Origin: Promethearchaeia archaeon
Lineage (GTDB): Archaea > Asgardarchaeota > Lokiarchaeia > Sigyniarchaeales > SOKP01
Assembly (NCBI GenBank): GCA_029856145.1
Contig: JAHQWK010000024.1
Span: forward strand, 43,131 to 107,130
DNA: 64,000 bases
Direction: 5' to 3'
Positions 9,317 through 18,099 of this stretch are shown one piece after another. The notes under the pieces were generated by a model. That model was not told where the DNA came from. It worked only from the letters and a program-made list of their open reading frames with translations, and did not search any database. Made by a program: the position numbers and the translations under genes. How positions within the stretch are numbered: position 1 is the stretch's first letter; each line of letters opens with the position of its first letter.

Positions 9317-10390
9317 ATGAGTTATAAATTCTTAAAAACCGAAAAAACTCTAGTAGATAAGCAATTAGAAATGTATTTTGCTAATTTACACAAGAAAGAA
9401 AAAGATATACTTCTAAATGATTTTATTAATCAACTTGAAGAATTCATTTTAAATGAAAAAGCGAAAAGAATCCATCCTATTTTGTTGAATGCCGCTTTTG
9501 CGGGTATTGTAAATCCTATGTATTTAGAGGATCAAATAGAACAAATTCGTGAAGTGTCCATATCAGTCGAATTATTACATAGCGGTCACTTAATACATGA
9601 TGATCTCCTAGATAATGATGAGATAAGAAGGGGTAAACCTACATTTCATGTACAATTAAAAAATGAAATAAGTCAAGTGTACAAGGACTTAGAACTCCCT
9701 AATAAAGACGAGTTGAGTGGATTATATGGAAGGGATATGTCAATATTAGGGGGTACACAAGGATATCTTTTAGGTTTAGACATTTTAAAATCTTCAAAAT
9801 TCCCAGAACAATTAAAACTCTTTGCTATTAATGAATATACACAAGCAATGGATTATTTAATGAAAGGACAGTTAGTAGAAGAATACATGAATTATCATAA
9901 TATTACCATGACATTAGAACAATATTTGAATATAATGGAATTTCAAAAAGCAAGAATATTTGAAAAATCTACAAAAATTGGAGCATTTTTGGCTAAAGGG
10001 AATCTTCATTATCAAATCAATCCTCTAAGTAATGCAATGTTACTTATTGGTCAAGCTCATGCAATTCGTGATGATATTATTGATCTAGAAGACGACATTA
10101 AAGGAAAGCAGAAAAAAATCGTGTATATTTTAGCTATCTCAAATACTGATGAAGATCAGTCTAAGAGATTGAATGAAATATACCATAAAGATCATTTGAC
10201 AAATAATGATGTAAAAGAAGCAGAAGATATCTTCACAAAAACCAATGCCTTAATGATTGCTGAACATTTAGCAAAAAATTTTATCGAACAAGCTAAAGAT
10301 TCTCTTAAAGATATTTATCCAGATCTAAATAAAGAACAAAAAATGTTCTTTAGTGAATTTTCAGATTTTGTTTATACAAGAGAATTTTAG
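9317..10390 (+). CDS. Polyprenyl (geranylgeranyl-type) diphosphate synthase
   Basis: I choose the ATG at 9317 (MSYKFLKTEKTL); the upstream in-frame ATG at 9260 adds only a hydrophobic stretch outside the family. The 357-residue product has the first aspartate-rich motif in LIHDDLLDNDEIRRGKPTFH and the second in AIRDDIIDLEDD, which bind Mg-diphosphate during head-to-tail condensation of isopentenyl diphosphate. This is the trans-prenyltransferase fold that supplies geranylgeranyl or farnesylgeranyl chains for archaeal ether lipids or quinones. Product length cannot be read confidently; the residues before the first DDxxD (VELLHSGHL) include no bulky aromatic at the usual stop position. Confidence 0.85.
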   Translation: MSYKFLKTEKTLVDKQLEMYFANLHKKEKDILLNDFINQLEEFILNEKAKRIHPILLNAAFAGIVNPMYLEDQIEQIREVSISVELLHSGHLIHDDLLDNDEIRRGKPTFHVQLKNEISQVYKDLELPNKDELSGLYGRDMSILGGTQGYLLGLDILKSSKFPEQLKLFAINEYTQAMDYLMKGQLVEEYMNYHNITMTLEQYLNIMEFQKARIFEKSTKIGAFLAKGNLHYQINPLSNAMLLIGQAHAIRDDIIDLEDDIKGKQKKIVYILAISNTDEDQSKRLNEIYHKDHLTNNDVKEAEDIFTKTNALMIAEHLAKNFIEQAKDSLKDIYPDLNKEQKMFFSEFSDFVYTREF

Positions 10391-10407
10391 AATTATCCTC
10401 TAATATT

Positions 10408-11004
10408 TTATACTACAACAAATGGAATATGTTGTTTTTTCAACATTAAGTTATTTAATTCTTTGAAAACTTCTAAAACGTTTTGATTCTCCAAAGCAGA
10501 TGTTCTAGCAAATCCATCTAATTTTCTTTTTTCTAAATATTCGGAAATCAAGGTATCATTAATAATTTCTGATTTTGAGGTTTTCTTTATTAAATCACTT
10601 TTACTCGCAACTAAAATTATTGGAATCTTTGAATCTATAGCATTCTCAATTATTATATCATACCAGAAATCTAGTTGATTAAAAGATGGAAAATTCACTG
10701 AATCGAATACTAACAAGGCTCCATTAGCACCTTCTATAAATTTGGGGATTAATGGAGCAAATCTTTCCTGCCCTCCAAAGTCAAAAATCGAATTTACAAC
10801 ATAATTTTCCTTCTGTGGATTTATTTCTTTTGTAAAATTGATTTTTAAATAGACTGAATGAAAATTTATACCAATTGTTGGAGAACTATCAAAACTAAAT
10901 GAGTTAAAACAATAACGATTAAATAATGATGTTTTACCTACTGAACTGGCACCACAAATCACAGTTTTGAAACTAAATAATATATCTTTTCGATTATAAC
11001 TCAT
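10408..11004 (-). CDS. Ras/Rab-like small GTPase
   Basis: This 198-residue protein has the small-GTPase motif order: G1 GASSVGKTS near residue 18, a switch I Thr in SSPTIGINFHS, G3 DFGGQE, G4 ASKSD (a variant of NKxD), and G5 TSALE. The order and spacing match the Rab/Arf-related GTPases that have expanded in Asgard archaea. No C-terminal Cys for prenylation and no N-terminal amphipathic helix are present, so membrane attachment, if any, must be indirect. It converges on the polyprenyl synthase gene with a 17-base gap. Partner regulators are not adjacent. Confidence 0.9.
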   Translation of the reverse strand: MSYNRKDILFSFKTVICGASSVGKTSLFNRYCFNSFSFDSSPTIGINFHSVYLKINFTKEINPQKENYVVNSIFDFGGQERFAPLIPKFIEGANGALLVFDSVNFPSFNQLDFWYDIIIENAIDSKIPIILVASKSDLIKKTSKSEIINDTLISEYLEKRKLDGFARTSALENQNVLEVFKELNNLMLKKQHIPFVVV

Positions 11005-11474
11005 CTTTTAATAGAGCCTTGAATGTAAATAAAATTATCTTAAGTAATTTTAATGTTTAAATATTGGAATGTTAGATTCTCTAAATTTAATAGAGTGAAT
11101 ATGCAACACCTTAAATAGTTTCCGAGAATCGTTAATAATAAACTAAACTAGTAAAATATATTCTAGAGATGGTTCGATTTAATTTCTAAACTATTTTCTT
11201 TCTTTTATTATTCAATCTTTTTAAAATCCAACTGCTTGCTCGTCTTTCCACCAATCTGAAGCACCCAAATAACACTCTCCAAGTTTGTATATAATTTGAG
11301 CTCCTTCAATTTTATAAAAGTCCTCTTTATACACTTGATGACTAAGATTAGATAAGCATTGAATCAAATTTTCTTATTATTTTATAATAATAATATCTAA
11401 AAATCCCTTTTCTTTTATTATAATTGTAAATAAGGTTGTTTAAATTCTTTAATTATTATTCTTAATGAATCTGT
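11005..11474. other. Intergenic region with a short degraded coding fragment
   Basis: This 470-base gap between a GTPase gene and a radical SAM gene is AT-rich. It contains no tRNA-like or other recognised RNA. The only coding-like stretch is the minus-strand fragment listed separately at 11221-11367. Just upstream of the radical SAM gene (11370-11460) are runs of TTATT/TAATA that may hold its promoter, but I cannot place a single TATA box with confidence. Confidence 0.5.
11221..11367 (-). pseudogene. Short coding remnant or microprotein
   Basis: Between two in-frame stops lies a 48-codon reading that starts only at a TTG and ends in TAA. Its product looks protein-like: KEDFYKIEGAQIIYKLGEC followed by YLGASDWWKDEQAVGF, with two Trp and balanced charges, unlike the Lys/Ile/Asn-rich readings of random AT-rich DNA. 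No ATG, clear ribosome site or recognisable family is seen. It may be the C-terminal remnant of a lost gene; a genuine microprotein is the alternative. Confidence 0.35.
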
Positions 11475-12383
11475 ATGGCTACTAAAATTCCACCTGATCA
11501 GATAGTTATTAGGCCTCCTGTAGAAGCTTATTCTGTTTTAATACCTGTAACAGGTGGATGTTCATGGAATAAATGCCGTTTCTGTGGAACTTATAAAGGC
11601 GTATATGGAGTTTCCCAAGACTATGCTATACGAACTTTAGAGGATGTAAAAAAGGATATTGATAAATATGCTGAGAGTAATTATCATGGTTTTCCTGTAT
11701 TTTTAGCAGGAGGTAATCCTACTTCCGCACCAACAGATTATTTAGTTGAAATTATTAAATATGTTAGAGTTAAGTTAAAAAATGTTCCACGAGTAAGTTG
11801 CTACGCTAAAGCTTTAGATGTTTTAAGAAAGTCAGATGAAGAATTAAAAGCGATAATGAATGCAGGATTAGATATAGTCTATATGGGATTAGAGAGTGGC
11901 TCAAATACCATATTAAGAATTATGAAAAAAGGAACTAATGCTGAATCTATGATAGAAGCAGGGAAGAAAATTCTAAATGCTGGAATTAAACTTTCATTAT
12001 ATATCATTTTAGGATTAGGAAGTCATAAATATTCAGAAGAACATGTGAAAGAAACTGCTAGAGTGTTAACTGAAATTAACCCAACTATTTTCCGGTTCAG
12101 AACCTTAAATATTTTACCTGGTACTCCACTTTGGGATGAATGGAAATCTGGTGAATTTAAACTATTGAGCCCATTGGAAAATATTACAGAAGAGAGAAAT
12201 ATCATAGCTAATTTAGGTGAAAATGTTACTTCTCAAGTCTTTAACGACCATGTGTCTAATTATTGTACGATAGAATCTTCTAATATAAAAGTAGATCGAG
12301 AAATGTTTATAAAAACCTTAGATTCTTATATTAATGACCCAAAAATCCAAAACTTGCCAAGAAAAAACTTAATAAGAATGTGA
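11475..12383 (+). CDS. Radical SAM protein (CX4CX2C type)
   Basis: The 302-residue protein starts with the same RPPVEAYSVLIPVTGGC lead-in as the paralog near the left edge, but its cluster motif is C29-x4-C34-x2-C37 (CSWNKCRFC), one residue longer between the first two Cys. Core loops FLAGGNPTSAP, VYMGLESGSNTI and LYIILGLGSH match the SAM-binding TIM barrel. It would make a 5'-deoxyadenosyl radical; the substrate is unknown. The C-terminal part has no auxiliary cluster. It stands alone, converging on the winged-helix regulator gene downstream. Confidence 0.85.
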   Translation: MATKIPPDQIVIRPPVEAYSVLIPVTGGCSWNKCRFCGTYKGVYGVSQDYAIRTLEDVKKDIDKYAESNYHGFPVFLAGGNPTSAPTDYLVEIIKYVRVKLKNVPRVSCYAKALDVLRKSDEELKAIMNAGLDIVYMGLESGSNTILRIMKKGTNAESMIEAGKKILNAGIKLSLYIILGLGSHKYSEEHVKETARVLTEINPTIFRFRTLNILPGTPLWDEWKSGEFKLLSPLENITEERNIIANLGENVTSQVFNDHVSNYCTIESSNIKVDREMFIKTLDSYINDPKIQNLPRKNLIRM

Positions 12384-12414
12384 ATATTTGAGGATAGAAC
12401 AAATATAATCTTTT

Positions 12415-13491
12415 TTAAGCCTCAAGAACTTTATCCACCAGATCAATGAATTTTTTATATTTAGATATTGAACCTAAAAGGAATTCATATATTTTGTAAA
12501 TCCGGGTATAACCATTTAATTTTTCCAAAGTATTTCTATTTTCCTCAAGTTCTAGTCTTAGTTTTTGTAACTCATCATCCCATTTTGCCATTCTGTCAAT
12601 AACGGTTCTAGAGAATTTTAAAAGGATTATTCCCGCGGATTCAGCACAATACGTAATTTTACCTTTAGGTGAAATATCTGATTTCTCTATTAATCCATTT
12701 TCTAAAAGTAAGTTTACTTCTTCAGAAATCTTCCCTGCTGACAATCCGGTGATCCTTTGTAATGTTTTTTGGGTAAGCAATTTTCTTGTAATAAAGTACA
12801 CGAGAATCCTAATGAACATTGGATCTCGACTTGAAAACATGGGGGAAGTGGCAAGTTGATTTAACATATCATCCTCAACTAAATAAACTTCTGGGTCAAA
12901 AGAAATCTTCTTCACTTCTTCTTCTCTTCTAATCAAATTGAAAGATTTTGAAGATATATCTTTCAATGTTTCATTAGTTGAATTTTCTATCAATATTGGA
13001 AATATAATTTTATAAATTTCAAAAGTTTCAAGCAATTCATCAATTCTATTTGAGAGATGTTGCGCTCCTTTTTTAGATTGCTCAATAAATTTTATCAATT
13101 CTTCCTTTTTATTTTTCAAATAAGTTTCTAAAGGACCAAAAGTACTTAATGCAATTTCAATCCCTCTTGTTGTAAGATCTTCAAGCTTGCCGGTAAATGA
13201 ATATATAAATGTATGAGTGTGAGGAATACGTTCTTTTTGAAAAGTTCCAGTACCCGTCATAACTGATAAAATTGTTGATATAGAGCCCATTGAGAATCCC
13301 GTTAACTTTTTTAATTCCTTCTGGGTTAAACTTTCATGAATTAGTAAATAAGAAGAAATCATAGATATCTTTGGATTAACTCTTTTACTTTGAGCAATAT
13401 CTAATAAAAATTCTACAAGCTTATTTTCATATTTGCGAAGTTTATCACTAAAAAGATGACTAAAATTTTCTGTATCTTCTTCAACTGTCAT
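12415..13491 (-). CDS. Double winged-helix (GbsR/MarR-like) transcription regulator
   Basis: The 358-residue protein carries two GbsR/MarR-like winged helices: one around residues 45-110 with LTQKELKKLTGFSMGSIS as recognition segment, and one around 225-290 with LTQKTLQRITGLSAGKISEE. Each is followed by a helical segment, the last ending in NGYTRIYKIYEFLLGSISKY. It is divergent from the small zinc-ribbon gene; a perfect palindrome TTTCA-N7-TGAAA lies in the 63-base gap. The two halves correspond to the two separate neighbouring genes at 16.7-18.0 kb, so this is a fused version of that pair. Ligand is unknown. Confidence 0.8.
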   Translation of the reverse strand: MTVEEDTENFSHLFSDKLRKYENKLVEFLLDIAQSKRVNPKISMISSYLLIHESLTQKELKKLTGFSMGSISTILSVMTGTGTFQKERIPHTHTFIYSFTGKLEDLTTRGIEIALSTFGPLETYLKNKKEELIKFIEQSKKGAQHLSNRIDELLETFEIYKIIFPILIENSTNETLKDISSKSFNLIRREEEVKKISFDPEVYLVEDDMLNQLATSPMFSSRDPMFIRILVYFITRKLLTQKTLQRITGLSAGKISEEVNLLLENGLIEKSDISPKGKITYCAESAGIILLKFSRTVIDRMAKWDDELQKLRLELEENRNTLEKLNGYTRIYKIYEFLLGSISKYKKFIDLVDKVLEA

Positions 13492-13518
13492 TTCTTATTT
13501 AAATATAGGTTAAACAGG

Positions 13519-13526
13519 TTTATAAA
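13519..13526. promoter_or_regulatory. Symmetric TATA-like element TTTATAAA
   Basis: This self-complementary A/T element lies in the 63-base divergent gap. It is about 28 bases from the minus-strand regulator ATG and about 25 bases upstream of the operator palindrome, so it could serve either direction. The position relative to transcription starts is inferred from usual archaeal spacing, not measured. Confidence 0.4.
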
Positions 13527-13536
13527 TGTTTTTATA

Positions 13537-13553
13537 TTTCAAACTTTATGAAA
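13537..13553. promoter_or_regulatory. Operator palindrome TTTCA-N7-TGAAA
   Basis: The 17-mer TTTCAAACTTTATGAAA has perfect 5-base arms with a 7-base spacer. It sits between the divergent regulator and zinc-ribbon genes, where a transcription start of the plus-strand gene would be expected. The identical 17-mer occurs again at 13988-14004, and related copies occur at 14.04, 14.10 and 18.1 kb. Binding by the adjacent winged-helix regulators is inferred. Confidence 0.65.
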
Positions 13554-13554
13554 G

Positions 13555-13827
13555 GTGAAGAAAGTTAAATCTCTAATTTTTTTTAATTATCTTGATGAAG
13601 AAATTAAAAAAAAAGAAATTTTCATGCCGGAAAAAGACACCAAATATAATCAAATTTTTGACATGGGGGATGTGAAATATAAGAAATGCCCCGTTTGCAA
13701 AAAGACGCGGGAGTATCCAGATGAGTTTCAGCCTGAGAGTCTATGCGTCTTTTGTACCGAGGATATCTTTACAGAGCCCGAGTTTTTTAAAATATATCTG
13801 AAAGCTATTAGAAAAGAATATGTTTAG
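13555..13827 (+). CDS. Small zinc-ribbon protein
   Basis: The product has 90 residues from a GTG at 13555, or 67 from the ATG at 13624 (MPEKDTKYNQ); neither start has a strong ribosome site, so the N-terminus is open. The core contains CPVC and CVFC pairs about 20 residues apart, a zinc-ribbon spacing, and a C-terminal helix ending in RKEYV. No family is recognised. It is divergent from the double winged-helix regulator and directly follows the operator palindrome, so repression or activation by that regulator family is likely. Base composition here is noticeably richer in G/C than the surroundings. Confidence 0.6.
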   Translation: MKKVKSLIFFNYLDEEIKKKEIFMPEKDTKYNQIFDMGDVKYKKCPVCKKTREYPDEFQPESLCVFCTEDIFTEPEFFKIYLKAIRKEYV

Positions 13828-13986
13828 CCTGTTCAGGATATGCACACTTATTTTTTTTCCAAGAACTAGCCAATAAATAATTAAGGAAAAATTAAAAGAA
13901 AATTATAGAATCTTTAGGATTAAGGTTTAATAAATAAATAGGATCCTACTATTTTTTCTACAGTTGTAATTAATAATTCTTTATAA

Positions 13987-14005
13987 TTTTCAAACTTTAT
14001 GAAAC
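13987..14005. promoter_or_regulatory. Operator palindrome, copy 1 upstream of DUF998-like gene
   Basis: TTTTCA-AACTTTA-TGAAAC; the inner 17 bases are identical to the operator at 13537-13553. It is the most distal of three copies, with centres about 52 and 60 bases apart. Confidence 0.6.
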
Positions 14006-14038
14006 AGAAGTTTGAGCTATGATTCTGTTGCAAAATTC

Positions 14039-14057
14039 GTTTCACGACTTTTGAAAA
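14039..14057. promoter_or_regulatory. Operator palindrome, copy 2, upstream of TATA
   Basis: GTTTCA-CGACTTT-TGAAAA. Arms are the same as in the other copies and the spacer keeps the ACTTT core. It ends 9 bases upstream of the TATA box, next to the expected TFB recognition element. Confidence 0.6.
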
Positions 14058-14066
14058 ATAAAAACA

Positions 14067-14074
14067 TTTAAATA
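14067..14074 (+). promoter_or_regulatory. TATA box TTTAAATA
   Basis: A canonical archaeal TATA element (in ACATTTAAATATG). Usual spacing would put the transcription start near 14096-14100, at the edge of the third operator copy, giving a short leader to the gene at 14151 or 14163. Confidence 0.55.
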
Positions 14075-14098
14075 TGTAGTTGATTATAATATTAATGG

Positions 14099-14117
14099 GT
14101 TTCATAACTTTTGAAAC
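14099..14117. promoter_or_regulatory. Operator palindrome, copy 3, at expected transcription start
   Basis: GTTTCA-TAACTTT-TGAAAC with perfect 6-base arms. It overlaps or follows the predicted transcription start, a position where bound protein would block RNA polymerase. Together with copy 2 it brackets the TATA box. Confidence 0.65.
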
Positions 14118-14150
14118 TTAAAAAATTATGAAACTTCACATTCCCACCAA

Positions 14151-14873
14151 GTGTGTAAAAAAATGATTGAAATTATTTCTCAGGAAATATGGATTGGAGA
14201 TATTGATGCTAATATCAAAGAAGTAAAACCTGAACATATTTATTCAAGATGGGTTTTATTAATTGCGGGTATAAGTTATTTCATTGTATTTATTACAAGT
14301 ATATTAATAGCAATCTTTCTAGGACCTTTAGGTTATAATCCTTATTTTAATGCGATTAGCGATTTAGGGTCGTCTCATATTACTCCTGTGGCATTTCTTT
14401 TCGATAGTTCATGTTTCATCAGTCCTGGGTTTATAATTCCTTCCTTAATTATAATAGAGAAGAGGGTAGCCCCTGAATCTTTTTTTAATGGAATTAAGAA
14501 TAAGAGTGTATCATTAAAACAGAAATTTGCAGTCTTTGGAGTAGCCTTTGGACTTATTGGACTTATTGGATTGATTTTAGTAGGAGTCTTTAGTTTAGAT
14601 CGAGCAGGTCCAATGGGAATTTATCATGGGATTGCAGCAATATTAACTTTCGGAGGTTTTGTCCTTTGTATTTTCATATTTACTTTATGTTTAATTTGTT
14701 TTCGAGGCGAAATATCTAAAGTTTATGCAATAGCCACATCTTTACTTCCTATTATTATGCTATTTTTGTGGTTTTATACGAGAATCTTAATTTTTGAGTG
14801 GCTCTCTTATTTGTCAATCTTATCATACCTACTCTTTTTTCATTTTACTAATTTTAAGAGGGGAGGTTGGTAA
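14151..14873 (+). CDS. DUF998-like multi-pass membrane protein
   Basis: Starts at GTG 14151 or, four codons later, at ATG 14163; both fit the promoter. The 240-residue product has about six membrane helices (roughly 34-57, 77-100, 125-148, 155-185, 193-212 and 215-232). The first loop carries the GYNPYFNAISDLGSS signature that marks DUF998-type proteins. Function of this family is not established. The gene is alone on its strand with three palindromes and a TATA box in front, so it is probably a main target of the neighbouring winged-helix regulators. Confidence 0.75.
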   Translation: MCKKMIEIISQEIWIGDIDANIKEVKPEHIYSRWVLLIAGISYFIVFITSILIAIFLGPLGYNPYFNAISDLGSSHITPVAFLFDSSCFISPGFIIPSLIIIEKRVAPESFFNGIKNKSVSLKQKFAVFGVAFGLIGLIGLILVGVFSLDRAGPMGIYHGIAAILTFGGFVLCIFIFTLCLICFRGEISKVYAIATSLLPIIMLFLWFYTRILIFEWLSYLSILSYLLFFHFTNFKRGGW

Positions 14874-15106
14874 AATAGGGCTCTCTAACAGAAAAAATAA
14901 TTATTGACTTATAAAAAATTAGTTTTTCAAGCCTTAAGAACATTAATTAATAACCTATTTTTATTTACTTTTGATTTTAAGAAATTTCTTGAATACTAAG
15001 ACTTCCTTTTTTTTTATTACAAAAATAAATAATGTAGAGGTTTTAAGTTCTATTTTTAATTTATAAATGGAATTATTTTTTTAATTCAATTTATATAATT
15101 CGTAGA

Positions 15107-16411
15107 TTATATATCAAGGATTTCCTTCGTAATTGATAAGATTTCAACTTCATCAAACAAATTAGTCTTCCCAGTTTTTTTAAACAACTCAATTTGTTCA
15201 TGATAAAGCGTTTCAAAAAGATTAGTAAGATAATTAAGTCTTTCCTTAAAACTTGAATCTGATGGTTTAAATAGAAAACAGACTATTTCAATATATTTAC
15301 CGTAAACGGCTTGAACATAGAGACCTTTATAATTAATTTCTTCCATTTTTGAACCCCCAATTTGAGTTACAAATGAATCCATTGCTGTTAAAAAACCTGA
15401 TACTAATGCTTGTTCCTTGAAATTTTCACTGGCATAATTTATAATTGGCGTTCCACTAGTCTTTTCTATTATTATTAAATCTCTGAATATTTCCGAATAT
15501 TTTGGTTGATTAGCTTCTTTGAGCATTAATTTATTATGTTCTAAGTCATTGTAAATATCAAATAATCTAAAGTTATATGAGTCAAACGAATTTGTTTCGT
15601 TGAAATAATAATCTGATAATTTTATAACTTGTGAAGGAGCTCTCATTGGTTCTTTTGGAAGCTTTTTAATAAACTTATTTCGTATTTCAAGATCATAATT
15701 ATCGTTCTTTTTTCCTTTTCTTACACCGTAAACTATTTTCCGTGATGGATCAACTACATAAAGCCAACAATTCAAATCTTTCATGTCGTAAATTAAATTT
15801 TGTAATCCTAATTTAAGAACACCAATAGGAGTTGTTACAAAAATATTCCAACTCGCAACCTTTGCAGCTTCTTTTATTGATTCTTTTGTTTCAAGATAAG
15901 TCTTTTCATTAACATTAACACCATTCATGACGAATACAGCTGCGGTCTTTACTTTCGATTTTTTCATTGTTAAATACATGTCCATTTTAGGTGAAATTGA
16001 ATCATAGGAGGTATTATGAACTGTTGTTTCGAGATCAGCACAATGATCTGCAAAAGTTTCACTTAAATCTTGCTTTGCTATGAAATCTAAATGATATAGA
16101 TACCTCTTGAATGTTTTTGAATTAATGACTGCGTATCCACAATATTCCAAAGGGTTATCAAATCTTTTTTGCCAATCAGTTGAATTATATACATTAGTTA
16201 GGTGTGTTAAAATGAGTTTTATATATTCAAGTCTACTAACAAATGATTTTTCAGGAATAGTTATCCCATAATCCGCAATAAATTCTAACAATTCTTGAAT
16301 TTTGCAATTTATTAAAATATAATTAATAGAAAATAAACCAAATTTGCTTTTGCTTTTTTCTATAAGGTATTGAATTACATTATCCTCAGTAATTTCAGTT
16401 TCAGCGCTCAT
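15107..16411 (-). CDS. Protein of unknown function with C-terminal longin/roadblock-like domain
   Basis: The 434-residue product has no signal peptide or membrane helix. The C-terminal third (about 300-434) reads IIIEKTSGTPIINYASENF, then a helix ALVSGFLTAMDSFVTQIGG and alternating strands YVQAVYGKYIEIVCFLF, the strand-helix-strand order of longin/roadblock-like profilin-fold domains common in Asgard archaea. The middle part (about 180-260), with WNIFVTTPIGVLKLGLQNLI and CWLYVVDPSRKIVYGVRKG, looks like an alpha/beta sensor domain I cannot name. The same FLTA-x-(D/E)-SF motif occurs in the longin-like protein at 34.7 kb. Its place amid regulator genes suggests signalling, but this is inference. 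Confidence 0.6.
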   Translation of the reverse strand: MSAETEITEDNVIQYLIEKSKSKFGLFSINYILINCKIQELLEFIADYGITIPEKSFVSRLEYIKLILTHLTNVYNSTDWQKRFDNPLEYCGYAVINSKTFKRYLYHLDFIAKQDLSETFADHCADLETTVHNTSYDSISPKMDMYLTMKKSKVKTAAVFVMNGVNVNEKTYLETKESIKEAAKVASWNIFVTTPIGVLKLGLQNLIYDMKDLNCWLYVVDPSRKIVYGVRKGKKNDNYDLEIRNKFIKKLPKEPMRAPSQVIKLSDYYFNETNSFDSYNFRLFDIYNDLEHNKLMLKEANQPKYSEIFRDLIIIEKTSGTPIINYASENFKEQALVSGFLTAMDSFVTQIGGSKMEEINYKGLYVQAVYGKYIEIVCFLFKPSDSSFKERLNYLTNLFETLYHEQIELFKKTGKTNLFDEVEILSITKEILDI

Positions 16412-16716
16412 TTTTCCACTAAACCCATCAAATTAATATCTAGTAAATTGTACAACTTTTACACCTAGGTTCTTCTATACAAATTTTATCTAATTAATAT
16501 ATACTAGAAATATATCTTTTCGTGATATCCGTATATATAATTTCATAAAATTTACTAAGGAAGAATTTGTAAAAATAATGATTTAGATTGTTCTAGCCCT
16601 ATTAAGCTTATAAAAAAAAAGAAAAATATGGAATAATTTTTAATAAATAAATGGAATTAATTTTTAAAACTTTTTTTTTATTTGAAAATATTTTAAATTC
16701 TCAATTCCCTTATAAT
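16412..16716. other. AT-rich intergenic region, nothing recognised
   Basis: The 305 bases between two minus-strand genes contain only A/T-rich sequence with short T and A runs. I see no gene, RNA fold or copy of the nearby operator palindrome; a single TTTCA half-site near 16540 lacks its partner. Confidence 0.5.
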
Positions 16717-17229
16717 TTATTTTTCAAGAGATGCTAGTTCTTTTTCTAATACTTCAATTACTTTCATAGTTAAGGGTAGAGATGCTGTAAGTAATGTAAG
16801 GAGCTCATAAACATCAGTATAGCCGTAGAGATTTTCTATTTCATTTTTCTCTGCATTCATTTCTTTTTTTAATTCATTAAGCTCATTATAAAAATCAAAT
16901 ATTTCTTTTTGCGAATTAAAAAAATTCTTAATAATAGCTTTTTTGGGAGAATCCATTGAATAAGTAATCTCGCCTGTTCTAGATATTTTAGATTTCTCAA
17001 TAAATGCATTCTCAACTAGTTTTTTCAACTCCTGGGAAATCTTGCCTCGGGAAAATCCGGTTAGTTTATGTATCATATCTTGGGTTAGATTTTTCCTTGT
17101 AATGAAATAGGCCTTTATTGTGTAATATATGGACTTCTGAAAACCAAAAAGTGGAGCACTTAGTAGAAATTCTATTAACTCACCTTCAAAGTTCTTGATC
17201 TCATCATCAAATGGCTCATTTTCACTCAT
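16717..17229 (-). CDS. Single winged-helix regulator, second half of a split pair
   Basis: This 170-residue protein carries one winged helix (about 35-95) with the recognition segment LTQDMIHKLTGFSRGKISQE and a wing TGEITYSM. It ends in a coiled helix and the block LYGYTDVYELLTLL. The order and sequence match the C-terminal half of the double winged-helix regulator at 12.4 kb (LTQKTLQRITGLSAGKISEE ... NGYTRIYKIYEFLL). Its ATG overlaps the stop of the upstream regulator gene by four bases, so the two subunits are made together and probably work as a heteromer. Confidence 0.8.
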   Translation of the reverse strand: MSENEPFDDEIKNFEGELIEFLLSAPLFGFQKSIYYTIKAYFITRKNLTQDMIHKLTGFSRGKISQELKKLVENAFIEKSKISRTGEITYSMDSPKKAIIKNFFNSQKEIFDFYNELNELKKEMNAEKNEIENLYGYTDVYELLTLLTASLPLTMKVIEVLEKELASLEK

Positions 17230-18011
17230 GAGTTTTCCCTCCCAAGGCCTTTTACGAATTCTGAATCAGTGATTAAACCAACTATTTTGCGGTGAAATTC
17301 TAAAAAAGAGAGAATCCCTTGAATTCTTTCTAATAAAATTTTATGGCCTTTTCTGAACTGAAAAGGCTCTAAATTTATAATCATTGATTGTAAAAACTTT
17401 TTAGTATACTCATTTGTTTCAAATTTATAGACGCTCGTACCTGAAGCAATTGCTGAAAAATCTCCTCCTAAAGAATATAAATATTTTCTAGTCCCCTTAA
17501 TCAATTCCTTTTTAAGAATTGGAGACGCTTCCATTAATTTCAAATTTTCAGAAATTGCACCCTTTGAAAGTCCTGTAAGCTCTTTCATTTGAGCCTGCGT
17601 TAAACCATTACGTTTATGTAAAAGTAGACAACCAATAATTGTGGCTAAAACATAATTTTGTCCTTTTAATTTGCCTGCCCTTACGAAGAATTTAATAACT
17701 CTTTTTTCATATTCACGGATCTTTCCCTCAAACATGTGAGATTTTCTTTCCACGTAATCCGAATAATCTTCATCAAGTCTTCGATTAATAACATTCCATA
17801 ATGATGTAAAATCTTCATTTGAGAGATCCAACTTATTAATTTTGTTTTTTAATTCGAGGATTAATTTTTCATTCCATATTGGATCAGTAAGAAAATCTTT
17901 AAGTTTTTCTTTTAGTAATTTGATATGCCCACCTTTATTATTCTCCAAATAATTCTGAGCAATTTTACCTATTATTTCCAATAAATTATTAATTTTCTTC
18001 TGATCAATCAT
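17226..18011 (-). CDS. Single winged-helix regulator, first half of a split pair
   Basis: The 261-residue product has a helical N-terminal part and one winged helix (about 110-180) with LTQAQMKELTGLSKGAISEN and the wing KGTRKYLYSLGG. It then has a helical C-terminus. It corresponds to the N-terminal half of the fused regulator at 12.4 kb. It is divergent from an ABC exporter operon; two tandem operator palindromes lie between the two promoters, with its own likely minus-strand TATA (TTTAAATAAT, 18081-18090) beside them. This predicts autoregulation and control of the exporter. Confidence 0.8.
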   Translation of the reverse strand: MIDQKKINNLLEIIGKIAQNYLENNKGGHIKLLKEKLKDFLTDPIWNEKLILELKNKINKLDLSNEDFTSLWNVINRRLDEDYSDYVERKSHMFEGKIREYEKRVIKFFVRAGKLKGQNYVLATIIGCLLLHKRNGLTQAQMKELTGLSKGAISENLKLMEASPILKKELIKGTRKYLYSLGGDFSAIASGTSVYKFETNEYTKKFLQSMIINLEPFQFRKGHKILLERIQGILSFLEFHRKIVGLITDSEFVKGLGRENS

Positions 18012-18099
18012 TACTGGTACAGCTAATAATATTAAACATCATTTTCTTTTAGTCTTTCCTATAAATAATATTGCTTTTCTATTATTTAAAGATTATGAA

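Larger units (their letters stand above)
13828..14150. other. Regulatory region upstream of the DUF998-like gene
   Basis: This 323-base stretch holds no convincing gene. Its second half contains three copies of the 17-base palindrome (13987-14005, 14039-14057, 14099-14117) and a TATA box at 14067-14074. A 61-codon minus-strand reading runs through all of these and is rejected as chance. Confidence 0.6.

Noticed and set aside
13920..14105. 61-codon minus-strand reading upstream of the DUF998-like gene
   Set aside because: It overlaps two whole operator palindromes, the start of a third and a TATA box and has the Ile/Lys/Phe bias of chance readings.
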